Below are positions 23,466-34,700 of a stretch of 64,000 nucleotides of DNA, one piece after another (positions within the stretch are counted from its first letter, which is position 1; each line of letters starts with the position of its first letter). Source of the DNA: Megaleporinus macrocephalus (Eukaryota; Chordata; Actinopteri; Characiformes; Anostomidae); NCBI GenBank assembly GCA_021613375.1, contig CM038709.1, forward strand, positions 37,790,428 through 37,854,427. The letters are read 5' to 3'. The translations under genes were made by a program, and so were the position numbers. The notes beneath the pieces are model-generated. The model did no database searches. It was not told the origin of the DNA and worked only from the letters and a program-made list of their open reading frames with translations.

Positions 23466-23557
23466 TGCAAACAGTGAGCTCCAATTTCAGATGCGAATCT
23501 ATTTCACTGACTAATGCACCTTCACCAACACTACTTTTACTTCTGGGTAAAATTTTT

Positions 23558-24152
23558 TGGGGCTGTCTTAACCTAGTTGCCTACATAGGCAGCATTTTAC
23601 ATCATAGTATGCGCTCCTGACATGTAGACTGTCCCAATTCTTAGATACCTTAAACATGCTGTCTACTGAGGAACCTTATTTAGACCTGATTTTAAGGAAG
23701 CCTCGAACGCTTCCTCAGCCACTAAGGCTATCCCATGATGCAACACAGGCAGATCTATGAGCAGTGAAGTGGTTTTAAAATGTAAGTTATTTTGATTCTC
23801 TCTGGAGTTTTAATGTGTTTCTGGTCATATAATCACACAAAACAATATTTTATTTACAACTTAGTAACGAGTCGTTGACCATTTAGCAGTTTTATACTCG
23901 AGTCATTAGCATTTATGCTAGCGGATTTTTAAGCCTCGGGCTATTGTTTTAGAATGCCGGCCGGTAGCTTAGCAACCAGCTAAACCACGGTTGGGTGCAG
24001 TGGGCGGGAACAAGCCGTGACGCAGTCTCTCTCTAACTAGAGCGTCTCAGTAATCTGTTTTATGAGGAGAGATGAGTAGAGAACGCTGCTACTTACACAG
24101 CTGCTACCTAGACAGCCTACTTAGACACTCACTAGGTTTTGAGACACACCCA
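23558..24152 (-). mobile_element. Inverted-repeat DNA element (family Q), full length
   Basis: The left end 'tggggctgtcttaacctagt' is the inverted counterpart of the right end 'actaggttttgagacaca..'. The 595-bp interior matches 32250-32780 and 1-195 in reverse orientation. There is no reading frame of note, so it is nonautonomous. The superfamily is unclear; no convincing target duplication is visible. Confidence 0.75.
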
Positions 24153-24239
24153 TTATTTGTTACAAAGACAAATATTAGGTACTATAGAGTAAACTGACAC
24201 AAAGCATTGTGGAGTTCATTTAGAAGCTGGACGTGGGAG

Positions 24240-24720
24240 CTCGGAATGATGGCGCTGACACTGGCTGAATCAGATTTCAGATCAGTGAATCAGATATTCA
24301 AAGAAAAAAGAATAATCTGATATCATCCACTCGTCTAAACTATCATGTAAATGCTTAGCTGAGCTCGAATGTGCTAAAGTGCTGCTAGAAGTTCTGTAAG
24401 TGAAAAAAGGAAAGCAGTGTTGCAGAACTGAGTCATGTGGTGTTCTACATAGTTTGTGGGAAGAGAAAACCTGATGGCTGGTTAAACAAGGTGAATCAGA
24501 CTAATGTGTTATTAAGAGATTAGTTGTTTAAGAGAGGTAAAAGTACTGGATTGGATTGGTATCAAAGGTAAAAGTACTGGATTGGTATCAGCAGATACTC
24601 CAGGTTGCTTTATCAATATTGATATCGAACATGACAAAGTGGTATCAAGCCACCCCTAACAAAACTACCCACACTGTCACAGCTACACACAGTTCTGGTC
24701 CTGTAGGAGGCATAAGATCC
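24240..24720 (+). repeat. Dispersed repeat pair (family S), copy 2
   Basis: It matches 20190-20752 in the same order, with small insertions and a local duplication of 'ggtaaaagtactggattgg'. Confidence 0.7.
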
Positions 24721-25901
24721 TGAAATAATAAATACCGGTATTAGTAATGCATCCCTAATATACACTCAACTTTAAGAAACTCATTGTAAATATTTATGAA
24801 GCAGCCAATCAATGTGAACGGTGCTTAGATTGCATTCTTGCAGGTTACAGAAATGGAAAAAAGAGTAATTACCACTAATAAAAGCGGTTACAAATATAAG
24901 TAAAGCCAAAAACGATTAAAAGTGGGACATGTGGCCGTCAATTAGTTAGCACTGACTAACCCAGATGGAAACCAGTTGCAGGCGAGAGCAGGACAAAACA
25001 TTTGGGTGGTGGTAAGAGTGGGCTTTTCTGCAGAAGCAGATGGAATTGGGATGTAACCTTGCAGGACTGGCATCAAAAAAATGTATCCCACACAAACACA
25101 CCTGTGTCTGCTGTAAGGTAAGCAGATTTGTCTACAGTCTTCACTAGAACCCATCTGAGCTTTACTGGTGTGAAGATATGGCACGTGTCTGAGCTTTAGA
25201 CAACATGACACATGTCAGGGTTTAAGAATATCCTGGATGGAAGTAGTACTTTGTAAGATACACTACGTTGTCAGAGGTCAGAAAGTCTGAGCTGCAAGCT
25301 GTGATCAGTCGCAGCATGAAAGCTCTCCAATTGAGTGGACATGGTGGTACCCACAACCCTACGACTGTTACAAACTTCTCTCGTTTCACCAACCACTGCT
25401 GGCTTACTCAGTCTTCTTTCATGAATCTGATGTTGCCAGCCTATAGAACGTTTCAGAGGAACATCACTGCTACTAAACCAGGATTAATGACCTCTGAGCA
25501 GCCGTAGCCGTTCAAACTGACCTGCAGCTCTCCTGCTCATCTCTTTGATTGTTATCTCTCCTGCATCTGAAATGCTGCTCTCTTCTCCCTGTTCTCACTC
25601 ACTCGCTCTGTCTTTCCACCCACCATGTCCCTAAAGAACAGCGAGAGCAGGAATCTAACAGCCAGGTTGACAGCTAGCAGGAATCTGCCGGCAGGGCAGC
25701 GGCCCCGGCGGGGGGATTGCAGTCGGCTTTGCTGTTCTTTATATGTTCAGACAGTAGTGAAGACCACTGGAGGGACTGTGTCTTCTGACTATCAGGAAGT
25801 CCGGTTTACAGTATATTGTCTTGGTACACTTCTGAAGGATGAAAACGGATGGAGTGATTACAATTTGATGAATCTGATGCAGAAACAGGACGTCAAATAT
25901 G
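24721..25901. other. Intronic sequence without recognisable gene
   Basis: The frames at 25268-25507 and 25625-26047 have no recognised domain; the second runs into the family R element and is chimeric. A GC-rich patch lies at about 25688-25730. Confidence 0.5.
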
Positions 25902-26245
25902 TAGGGGTGAAGGAAAATACTGAAATATTAAATATCAGGATATTATGTTTGGTGATACAGTATCGATTCTCAAAAACACAGTATCCATACACAGATTCCT
26001 GGCAGACAGTGAATTGTTTCAGTGTTTTCAGTGTGTGTTGTGTTTAAACCTCTGACCACTAGATGGCAGTGTTCTAATCCATTTTCAGCTTCGCTCCAAC
26101 ATTAACAAGCAGCACAAGGGCGCCATGCTATTGTAAGCATTGACAAAGCTGTTCATATAGTGGTGTGTTTTAATGGTAGGATTTGAAAAATCGCAATATC
26201 ACTTGCAGTATCGCAATATATCGTGATATACTGAATTGTGTATCA
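25902..26245. mobile_element. Short hAT-type element (family R), right end missing
   Basis: It starts 'taggggtgaaggaaaatact' and follows 13147-13500 closely until about 26245, where homology stops short of the far terminus. Confidence 0.75.
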
Positions 26246-27259
26246 ATCAAACAAATTTGTAAAAATAGAAACATCACATTAGTCAACAGTTCTGCTTCTA
26301 TCAAGTTTCTTAGCAAACTGCAAGCAACAAAATTAACACATAAAAAGAATATGATATTTTGCTGCCAAAAGAAAAGGTCACCAAACGTTTGCCATATAAC
26401 AGAACTTACTAACAACTAACTTTATATTATTTACTTGCATTATAATTGTTGTTGTGTGCTTGTTGTAAGGTACTTGATGACAGTATTGTACTTGAAAAGC
26501 TATTTTTACTTTTATTTGCTCAGCAAAACACTGAATATTCAAACAGTATTAATACAGTAAGTAGTGCTTTTACATACATAGTGTGTTTATTTAACCCTTT
26601 CCAAGCTTCTCTTTGTGGAAACAACCCAGTATTATTTACAGTTCTCATCTAATACCTACTTTGACTGCTCAGTACTTCGTAAGCTAAATCAAGATTGCTG
26701 CTGAAGGAACTGAATACATTCATACAATGTCTGGTGGCGTCCAGGAGAAATCTGGAACTTCACTTTGTTCTGGAGCTCAAGATCTGATCTACTTCTTTCA
26801 GAATAAGATATTTATGCTACTGTATTGTATGTATGATTAATTACATCTGTTCTAATGATAATCTCTCAAGTCACTAAATTTATGCATAAAAAAGATTTTC
26901 CGGCTAATTTTAAACAGAAAAAGTTTTTTTGTTGACCGACAATTTAAATGTCCTACATCAGCAAACGTCCTGCGTTAACATTGCATTGTAAAAAAAGGTT
27001 TATCAATGTATCAATGAAGTGGGCAGGAAAGGATGAGGAGATTATGATTGTGAGCTTTTTACAGATTATAATGTATAATTTGACCTATGCAGCACAGAGA
27101 CATTCTTGACACATGAAATATTCACAAATGAACACAGCAAAAATTGTATTCCTCATACAAATATCAATTATTTGAATCTATTAAATTATTAAATCTATTA
27201 AACCATTAATAGTGACCTGTGGTTTAGATTTAGATTTCATGTGGAGTCAGTACATGTAG
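26246..27259. other. Intronic sequence without recognisable gene
   Basis: AT-rich, with no supported gene or recognised repeat. Confidence 0.5.
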
Positions 27260-27267
27260 ATAATATG

Positions 27268-27643
27268 TAGGGCTGTGTATTGGCAAGAACCCAGCAAGAC
27301 AGTACGTATTGTGATACAGCGGTCACAATTTAATATATTGCAATATACTGCAATACTGCTAGCAAAGTGATATACTGCGATTTTTCAAATCCTACTATCA
27401 AAAAAACACCACTATATGAACAGGTTTGTCAATGCTTACAATAGCATTGCGCCCTTGTGCTGCTTGTTAATGTTGGAGTGGAGCTGAAAATGGATTACAA
27501 CACCGCCATCTAGTGGTCAGAGGTTTAAACACAACACACTATGATTCCGTGTCTGGAATCTGTGTATCAACACTGTGTTTTTGAGAATAGCTCAGTATCA
27601 CTAAACATAATATCCTAATATTCGATATTTTCTTACACCCCTA
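27268..27643. mobile_element. Short hAT-type element (family R) with perfect target duplication
   Basis: It runs from 'tagggctgtgtattggcaag' to 'ttcttacacccccta'-type sequence and is the reverse complement of 13147-13528. Identical 8-bp copies of 'ataatatg' flank it at 27260-27267 and 27644-27651, which fixes both ends and the hAT assignment. Confidence 0.9.
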
Positions 27644-27651
27644 ATAATATG

Positions 27652-28475
27652 GACAATCCAGCGTGACAACAAGCAGTTACAACAAGTAGAAAAGGATGTT
27701 CTGACACTTGGTGTGGACCTTCCAAAAATGCGTTCCTACCAGTATCAAAATGAGTGGTAGTATTTCACAACAGGTGAAGAATTTATGTCTGTCAAAACAG
27801 ACCAAACTAAAAAAGAAGGGTGGCAGGTCCGCATCAAACGAGGTTAAACCAACTGTTGATAAAAGTGGGCCATAATATAAATCACAGATCATGTGATTTC
27901 AAAAGTGTCCCTATTAAACTGCGATTTTGATATAAACAACATTAATCTTTCACGACTCAATTACAATTTAATGATGTCTTTTCTCCTACATCTCCTCAGC
28001 CTGGCTGCTCTCTGAGCACAGCTTTCCCCGGCACAGAATGAAAGCTGACCTGATGACAGGCTCTCAGAACACCTGCCTACTCTGAGAATGTGTGTGTCTG
28101 TGTGTGTGTGTTTGTAGGGCTATATGTGTACACATGTAGTAGTGTATGAAGGCTGAGCAGGTGTGTGTGTGGACAGCAGATGTTCATGTTCTGTTATATG
28201 AGCTTTACGTTGGGCTTAGGTGAACTAGACTGTAATGTTCTGAACAGGGTGTCAGGAGACATGCAGGGCTCTTGTGTGTGCGTGTTAGGGATCTCACTTC
28301 TGACTAATTTTGATATACCTGAATCAGAGGTGCACTGGTCAGTGTGATTGCAGGGCTGGACTGATAGGCTGCAGTCATGTTTGAGTCTACACAGAAATTT
28401 CCACTCATCACTGTGGTCTGTCGATTGCTGCCACTTAAAAACAATGGAATATATGCTGTGGTCTAATATTGTACT
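27652..28475. other. Intronic sequence without recognisable gene
   Basis: A TG-rich tract lies at about 28088-28112. No gene is supported. Confidence 0.55.
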
Positions 28476-29318
28476 GGCTAGTGATGGTCTTTCAGTGTGG
28501 TATCAGGTTAGTGGTGTTAGTGGTCTGATACTGTACTGGGTGAGTGATGGTCTCTCATTGTGGTATCAGGTTAGTGGTGTTAGTGGTCTGATACTGTACT
28601 GGCTAGTGAGGGTCTCTCAGTGTGGTATCAGGTTAGTGGTGTTAGTGGTCTGATACTGTACTGGCTAGTGATGGTCTCTCAGTGTGGTATCAGGTTAGTG
28701 GTGTTAGTGGTCTGATACTGTACTGGGTGAGTGATGATCTCTCAGTGTGGTATCAGGTTAGTGGTGTTAGTGGTCTGATACTGTACTGGGTGAGTGATGG
28801 TCTCTCAGTGTGGTATCAGGTTAGTGGTGTTAGTGGTCTGATACTGTACTGGGTGAGTGATGGTCTCTCATTGTGGTATCAGGTTAGTGGTGTTAGTGGT
28901 CTGATACTGTACTGGCTAGTGATGGTCACTCAGTGTGGTATCAGGTTAATGGTGTAAGTGGTCTAATACTGTACTGGCTAGTGATGGTCACTCAGTGTGG
29001 TATCAGGTTAGTGGTGTTAGTGGTCTGCTACTGTACTGAGTGAGTGATGGTCTCTCAGTGTGGTATCAGGTTAGTGGTGTTAGTGGTGATACTGTACTGG
29101 GTTAGTGATGGTCTCTCAGTGTGGTATCAGGTTAGTGGTGTTAGTGGTCTGATACTGTACTGGGTGAGTGATGGTCTCTTAGTGTGGTATCAGGTTAGTG
29201 GTGTTAGTGGTCTGCTACTGTACTGGGTGAGTGATGGTCTCTCAGTGTGGTATCAGGTTAGTGGTGTTAGTGGTCTGATACCTTCCTGGGTGAGTGATGG
29301 TCTCTCAGTGTGGTATGC
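28476..29318 (+). repeat. 62/63-bp minisatellite, 14 units
   Basis: The anchor 'ggtatcaggttagtggtgtt' recurs at 28499, 28562, 28624, 28686, 28749, 28812, 28875, 28937, 28999, 29062, 29123, 29186 and 29249, with a last partial unit at 29312; spacing is 61-63. Units of 63 bp keep the reading frame and give the 21-residue repeat beginning 'LSVWYQVSGVSGLILYW'; units of 61 or 62 bp shift it, so the array breaks into three separate frames. This is a tandem repeat, not a credible protein gene. Confidence 0.95.
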
Positions 29319-30387
29319 ATAAAAACCCCACTAATGGAAAGAAAACATGGAAAATAATATATAATAATAATAATAAGAAGAAAAGTATATATATACTATA
29401 TATATATAGTATGCTGTATATTTCTCAGGTGGAAAAGCAAATGTGTGTTGGATCTGTGCGCTGTGTCTGGGATGCACTGCTGTGCCACTTACACCTGTTA
29501 ATATGCAAAGCAAAACATTCCACATCGCTCATGCCATGCAAAGGCAGTATGTGCCCAGTCCCTGCCATTGTAAGCTACCCAAATTGAAATAGGCAAGTGA
29601 AGATTCAACATCAGGACAGCAGCCTCCCCAGATGGCTTCCGACACCACCAGCCTGACAAGCCTGAGCACAAACATACACCAGAATAGCACTCAGTACCCA
29701 AAACACACAGCAGCATTCACTCAGAATTTGTGGCACCAATCTTCCTGTCCCCTGCACAAACCAGTAAACAACCCCTCCCTAAAGACTTCCTGGACACTTT
29801 TACTGCACTGCAGACCTGAATTTAATGTCCATATCTGTAAACTCACAGTTATCTCGCCCAAGAAGTTTTACAATTACAAATAAATTTTCCTAATTGGTTC
29901 CTGGCCTGGGTACAGTTCTAGGAAAAGCCTTTCACTGTCACTCAACTTTTATTACTGTGAAGGTTCTGAACAAATCTCACTTCTTTTAAAACCATAAGGT
30001 CATCACCAAAGCTCCTCCTGAAGATCTGTTTCCCTGCAGACCTTACTTACAACCTGCATATAACATGCTGACACAACAATGCATCTGATCTAGCTGATCC
30101 ACAAGTTAATTAGCTGGAGCAGGTGTGCCAGATTCTGGTGGGAACTGGACTCTGCAGGAAAGCAGATCTTTGCATTTAATAACTGGAACGAAGTGGAATG
30201 AAAAATTCAGGCAAAAACAAAGCCTCAGTCTCTTTTACTGTTTTTTGCAGACATGTTCAAACAGCTGGAGCAGCGGCAGGTCAACACTGGAAATGACAGC
30301 TATGAGAATTTCATAGCTTGTAAGTGTTGTAACTCCTTTTCTCGCTGTCAAAGTGAAGAGCGAGACCAGTTCAGAGTACATGCTTTA
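29319..30387. other. Intronic sequence without recognisable gene
   Basis: AT-rich 'taataataataa' and 'tatatata' tracts at 29358-29410. No gene is supported. Confidence 0.5.
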
Positions 30388-30453
30388 TTCTTGAATAGGG
30401 CTGGAGCGACGCATCGACCTAATCGTTTACGAAATTCCGTCGATTAGCATAAC

Positions 30454-30710
30454 GTGCGCTATGCGCGTCTACTGAAAGTGTGGATTTATCCGGAGTACAA
30501 GCTGCAGCTACAAACAATCACTTGCGTACATCTAAAGTTGTGGGAGTGTTTCACACAGAAACACAACAGTGTGGTGCTCTGTCAGCTCTGCACAGTGATG
30601 ATCACAACAGTACAACTGCTGTACACGAGACCTTAAAGCTCAAACATCCCGTAGAGCTTCATCAACACAGCAGCAGGACAGCACCTGTTTACCTGTTTAT
30701 CTTTTCTTAG
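30454..30710 (+). pseudogene. Broken BED zinc-finger fragment of a hAT transposase
   Basis: Frame 30454 onward reads 'HLKLWECFTQKHNSVVLCQL' and so keeps the aromatic start and C-x2-C of the BED finger seen at 6411-6721. Small deletions after 'CTV' then shift the frame and remove the H-x4-H half. The downstream bases still match the other copy ('aaagctcaaacatcccgtag'), so the loss is recent relative to the shared exon. It cannot make a working finger. Confidence 0.7.
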
Positions 30711-31011
30711 CAGATTATTTTAAAATTATTAACACGCGTAACATGTTTCTTTCAGTGGTGTTACTTAAAGTCAACTGCTAACAGTTTCTTAATCGTCCAG
30801 TGTAGAACCTAAGACTGTTCTCGATACCGCAGGAGCTTTAAAACACACATAGCTGCTTCTCAATTGACTCTTTGTCAAAATATATAGTCCACAAACTGTC
30901 CAATTGCTTGTCCATAATTTGTGTAGACTTTAATCATTTATAGATCACGTCGATTAAGGTACCCGTTAATACAGTAAGTGTAGGATGTCCATGAGTTTTA
31001 CTCATTTGAAT

Positions 31012-31312
31012 ATATCGTCCCTGTCCAATGATAAACGTGTATCTCTATTTTTGTTGATGTTGCGTTTTCTACATTATTTGAACATGCCTATGGTCGTTTA
31101 CATTGTGTGGAAAATTTTATGATGAATGGACCAATAGAAATGCTCCAAAATAGCTTGGAAAAGATTCTGGTTCCATATATATATATACACACACAAAAAA
31201 ACAACCATTGGTTACAAATCCATAACAAAATAATATAAAATTTAATTCTGGTTCCATTGACTTACATTGAAAGTAAAAACAGTGTTTGGCCTCGGACAGC
31301 GACAATATATAT
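31012..31312. mobile_element. Short TIR element (family A) nested in hAT copy 2
   Basis: It runs from 'atatatcgtccctgtccaat' to 'ggacagcgacaatatatata', with both ends and the internal 'gaccaatagaaatgctccaa'. An insertion of about 75 bases ('acaaccattggttacaaatc' and around, with a duplicated 'attctggttccat') splits the right arm. Confidence 0.75.
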
Positions 31313-31470
31313 ACAAAAATATATATATATATAAATAATACAAATTTTAATTCCTAACACACATTACAGTAATAAAAAAATTAGTCATTAGATTAATCAA
31401 CTAATGGAAAAAAGAATTGTTAGATTCATCGATTAAGAAATTAATCATTAGGTGCCGCCCTATTCTTTAA

Positions 31471-32249
31471 AATACCGCATACAGACAAGCTCTGAAGAGA
31501 TCTGAAAATGGTCTGGCAACTGCACAGTCTTATAGACCTGCCTCCAGGTAAATTTCCATGGGGGTGGAGGGGGTTTCCCTAAAATGATTTGCTAAACTAT
31601 AAACTTCTCGTAACCTCTGTAGCATTTGGTGTGACGGTAATCTGTATAAAGAAGCTTTTTAACTGATGGCATGGCATATAAGAAATATTTACAACAAAAG
31701 CTTTGTTCGCAATTGGTTGTCAGCAGCCTAGAATAGCCCTACTTTGGGCCATGTTTGTGATCCTCGTCAGCCTTAACCTGTGTTTGCTGTGAACTGTTAG
31801 GCTGGTGCATGACGAGTCCACTCAAACCCCATGACTCGTGTAGCCTTCAGCCTCATTGCACGTCCACACACCCGGCCGCACAAATACACCTTTTAATGCT
31901 GCAAAACACACATACATATTTAGTTTCTTTTTACAGCCAAGCGCAGCAGCTCAGCTTCACTAACTGATTATATAATTAAGACGTCTACAAACAGCTGAAA
32001 ATAAATCAAACCGCTGAACACCAAAGCAACTATTTTGGATAAACCTCAGCAGGATGCTTAAATTATTCACTAGATCTTATATAGCTTTGTGTGTTTTTCT
32101 GCTTGAGATTTCTAACGTGGGTTTCTCTGCCGAACACTCGCAGCTCATTAGCTGCCTGTTCGCTTCTATAAGCAGCCAGTAGCTATCCAAGCTCGGCCCA
32201 CCCAGCCAGCCATACATACCCCACCCCCACAAGCCTGCAACCTGTTGTT
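31471..32249. other. Intronic sequence without recognisable gene
   Basis: No supported gene or recognised repeat. Confidence 0.5.
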
Positions 32250-32780
32250 TGTGTACTAGCGTTCTCTCCTCATCTCTCCTCATAAGACAGGTTATTGAGA
32301 CACTCTAGTTAGAGAGCAGCTGTGTCAGGGCTTGCTTCCACCCACTGCACACGACCGGTGTTTTAGCTAGTTGCTAAGCTACCAGCCGGCAATAGCCCAA
32401 GGCTTAAAAATCTGCTAGCATAAATGCTAATGGCTCGAGTGTACTAAATAAAATACTGTTTTGTGTGATTATATGACAAGAAACACATTAAAACATCAGA
32501 GAGAATCAAAATAACTTACATTTAAAGATGACTTCTCTGCTGGTAGCTCTGCTTTTGTCTGCCATGTTGGGAAAAAGTTCTGCCTGCGTTGCATCATGGC
32601 ATCGCCTTAGCGGTTGAGGAAGCATTCAATGCTTCCTTAAAATCAGGCCAAAGTAAGGTTCCTCAGTAGACAGCATGTTTAAGGTATCTAAGAATTGGGA
32701 CAGCCTACATGTCGGAAGCGCATACTATGACATAAAATGCTGTCTATGTACGCGGCTCACTAGGTTTTGAGACACAGCCA
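32250..32780 (+). mobile_element. Inverted-repeat DNA element (family Q), copy 3
   Basis: It matches the reverse complement of 23558-24152 along almost its whole length, and 1-195 at its right end, ending 'ctaggttttgagacacagcc'. The left terminus is eroded. Confidence 0.75.
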
Positions 32781-34344
32781 ATGTTGAACCCAATAATAAT
32801 AAATTATTGACTAGAATTTGCTGAACAATGCCCTAATAAACTGTGTTTTGGGTGTGGCAACTTATTTTCCCTGTTTAAACTTGTGCATACACTAGTTACT
32901 ATCCATCAATAGTTTAGTAAACTAAATAAAAGTCTTGACCTTAAATAACACTAATCTTACTGGCAGATCTAACAGATCTCAGGAGGATCAATGGTGAGTT
33001 CATACATTTCTTTAACAAATGCACATAGATACGCTCCTTCAGAATGGAACCTGAATCTGTTCCCTGCTCTGAAGTACCCGTTAAAGAGTATCTTTACAGT
33101 TCACTGCCTCGGGGGAGCAGATTTGTGGCACTGTGTGCTGACCTAATGGAGCGAAAGGGGGAAGCTCAACGTGGAGACGTAATGCGGCTCGACGGGTGTC
33201 TAATGGCGCAGAACAGTCTTGGAAAGCACAGTTCATGTTTTAGGTGGTGAATGTTTAGCCTAGTGCCTCTAAAGGTGACTCAGTGCTGACACTTCACCCA
33301 TAGTTATCTAGGGCTACTGCTGTGGTTCTGCTATGCTGGTTCTGCTGTTACTGAATGAACTGACTAATTAACCCAATGAATAAGTTAGGCTTTGTATTAG
33401 TTTGTATAAGTAGCCAGTTGATTTTCATTAAGTTTAAGTATGTGCTACTGATGTTCCTTTGCTTCACTATCCAAGAAGATGACCAAACTAAAATGTATTA
33501 AGGATGGTTTTTTTTTTTTTTTGCACAAAAAACTATTCATAACAACAACATTTAATCAAATTCAAATCCAAATGAAACACCTGCCTCAATATTTTCACAT
33601 TTGGATGAAAGATATATTTGATGTATAGGATAGTGCAAAAGTCAGAGACCATCATACAGTCATGAGCTCCAGGCAAACTGGCCATTGAGTGCAGTACAGG
33701 TTGTACTTACTTCAGGCCTTTTAACGTCGACAGTCATATAATGAAGACAAGTCAGCATTAACTAATCACTGATGACATCATGAATAAAAGCACAGGAGAA
33801 TGTTTCACAACATGCAAATTTCCAAATCTGACTTCCGGGATGATGCCCAACAGTTCAGTTCCGTTCTGGATTGCATTGCCAGTCTTTACAAACTGGAATT
33901 ATGCAAATAGGTGGCCTTTCCGAGACTCTCAACCACAGCAGAGATACGAACAGCTATTTTGTAATTTAGAGCACCGTAACTGTACAAACCTTACAGGAGG
34001 TGGCTTTCTAGTGTAATATAAAGAAAACCAGAGATAATGTTCATTATCTGATCTTTGAAGAACTATAGATCTGCAAAGAAATGTTAGGATGAAGAACTCC
34101 ACAGGTCAGTAGAGTGTAATGTGCCCTTTCCAATGAGCCCTCATATTGCATTGGTACCCATCAGGAAACCAGAGACACAGACCCAGAAGTCACTAGGCTC
34201 CTGACCTGTTGTCTTCTCTAAAGCATCCATGTTGTTAGTGTCATAACCGCATGGTCTGCGACTAGTCGACATCTTAAAGCTTAAAATGTCATCACTGAAC
34301 AGTGAGGCTGATAAATCTGTGCAAACCCTACTAAGCATAGGTTT
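32781..34344. other. Intronic sequence without recognisable gene
   Basis: Plus-strand frames at 33044-33250 and 33780-34016 have no recognised domain. A T run lies at 33508-33522. Confidence 0.5.
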
Positions 34345-34700
34345 TTCATTTTATAGGAGATTTTTCTGATTAAAACTTTGATGAAAAGCTACAGGACCAT
34401 TAACAACCATCAGGAAGACCACCATCATTCTGCCGCTATCAGATAAACAGTACTTAATCCTTTCATTTTTAAGAAAGAGGAGAACATCAAGCTCCACTCT
34501 TGCTTTAGATCTGAAAACATCCACATGTGTTTCTGTCCATCCTTCCACTGTGAGAAAACACCTCAATGCTATGGGTCTGAAAGGATGTGTAGCTGCTCAA
34601 GACGCTCCTCACTAAGAAAAAGAAGATACAACAAAGCTTCCTGTAGTCTCAGAACAATGGACTGACCACCGAACCCCAAGACTCGTTAATGTCTGAATAT
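34345..34700 (+). pseudogene. Tc1-like transposase remnant, copy 2
   Basis: This is the opposite-strand counterpart of 21300-21625, with 'aagaaagaggagaacatcaa' and 'ccttccactgtgagaaaaca' (encoding 'PSTVRKH', the second helix-turn-helix of the paired-type domain) and 'gggtctgaaaggatgtgtag'. Shortly after 'caatggactgaccacc' it breaks off near the position of the third catalytic residue. The core catalytic region is absent and stops are present. Confidence 0.55.

Larger units (their letters stand above)
30396..31462 (+). mobile_element. hAT-type element, copy 2, with BED exon
   Basis: It begins 'tagggctggagcgacgcatc' and ends '...aggtgccgccc ta'. The flanks 'ttcttgaa' (30388-30395) and 'ttctttaa' (31463-31470) agree in 7 of 8 positions, a good hAT target duplication. 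It is 1067 bp, inverted relative to 5591-6721, and like that copy has a BED exon near one end and a nested family A element near the other. Confidence 0.85.

Noticed and set aside
25625..26047. 140-codon frame as a gene
   Set aside because: Its second half lies inside a family R transposable element, so it is chimeric.
28348..29322. Repeat protein encoded by the minisatellite
   Set aside because: Frame changes at every 61/62-bp unit split it into three frames; no promoter or splice context seen.
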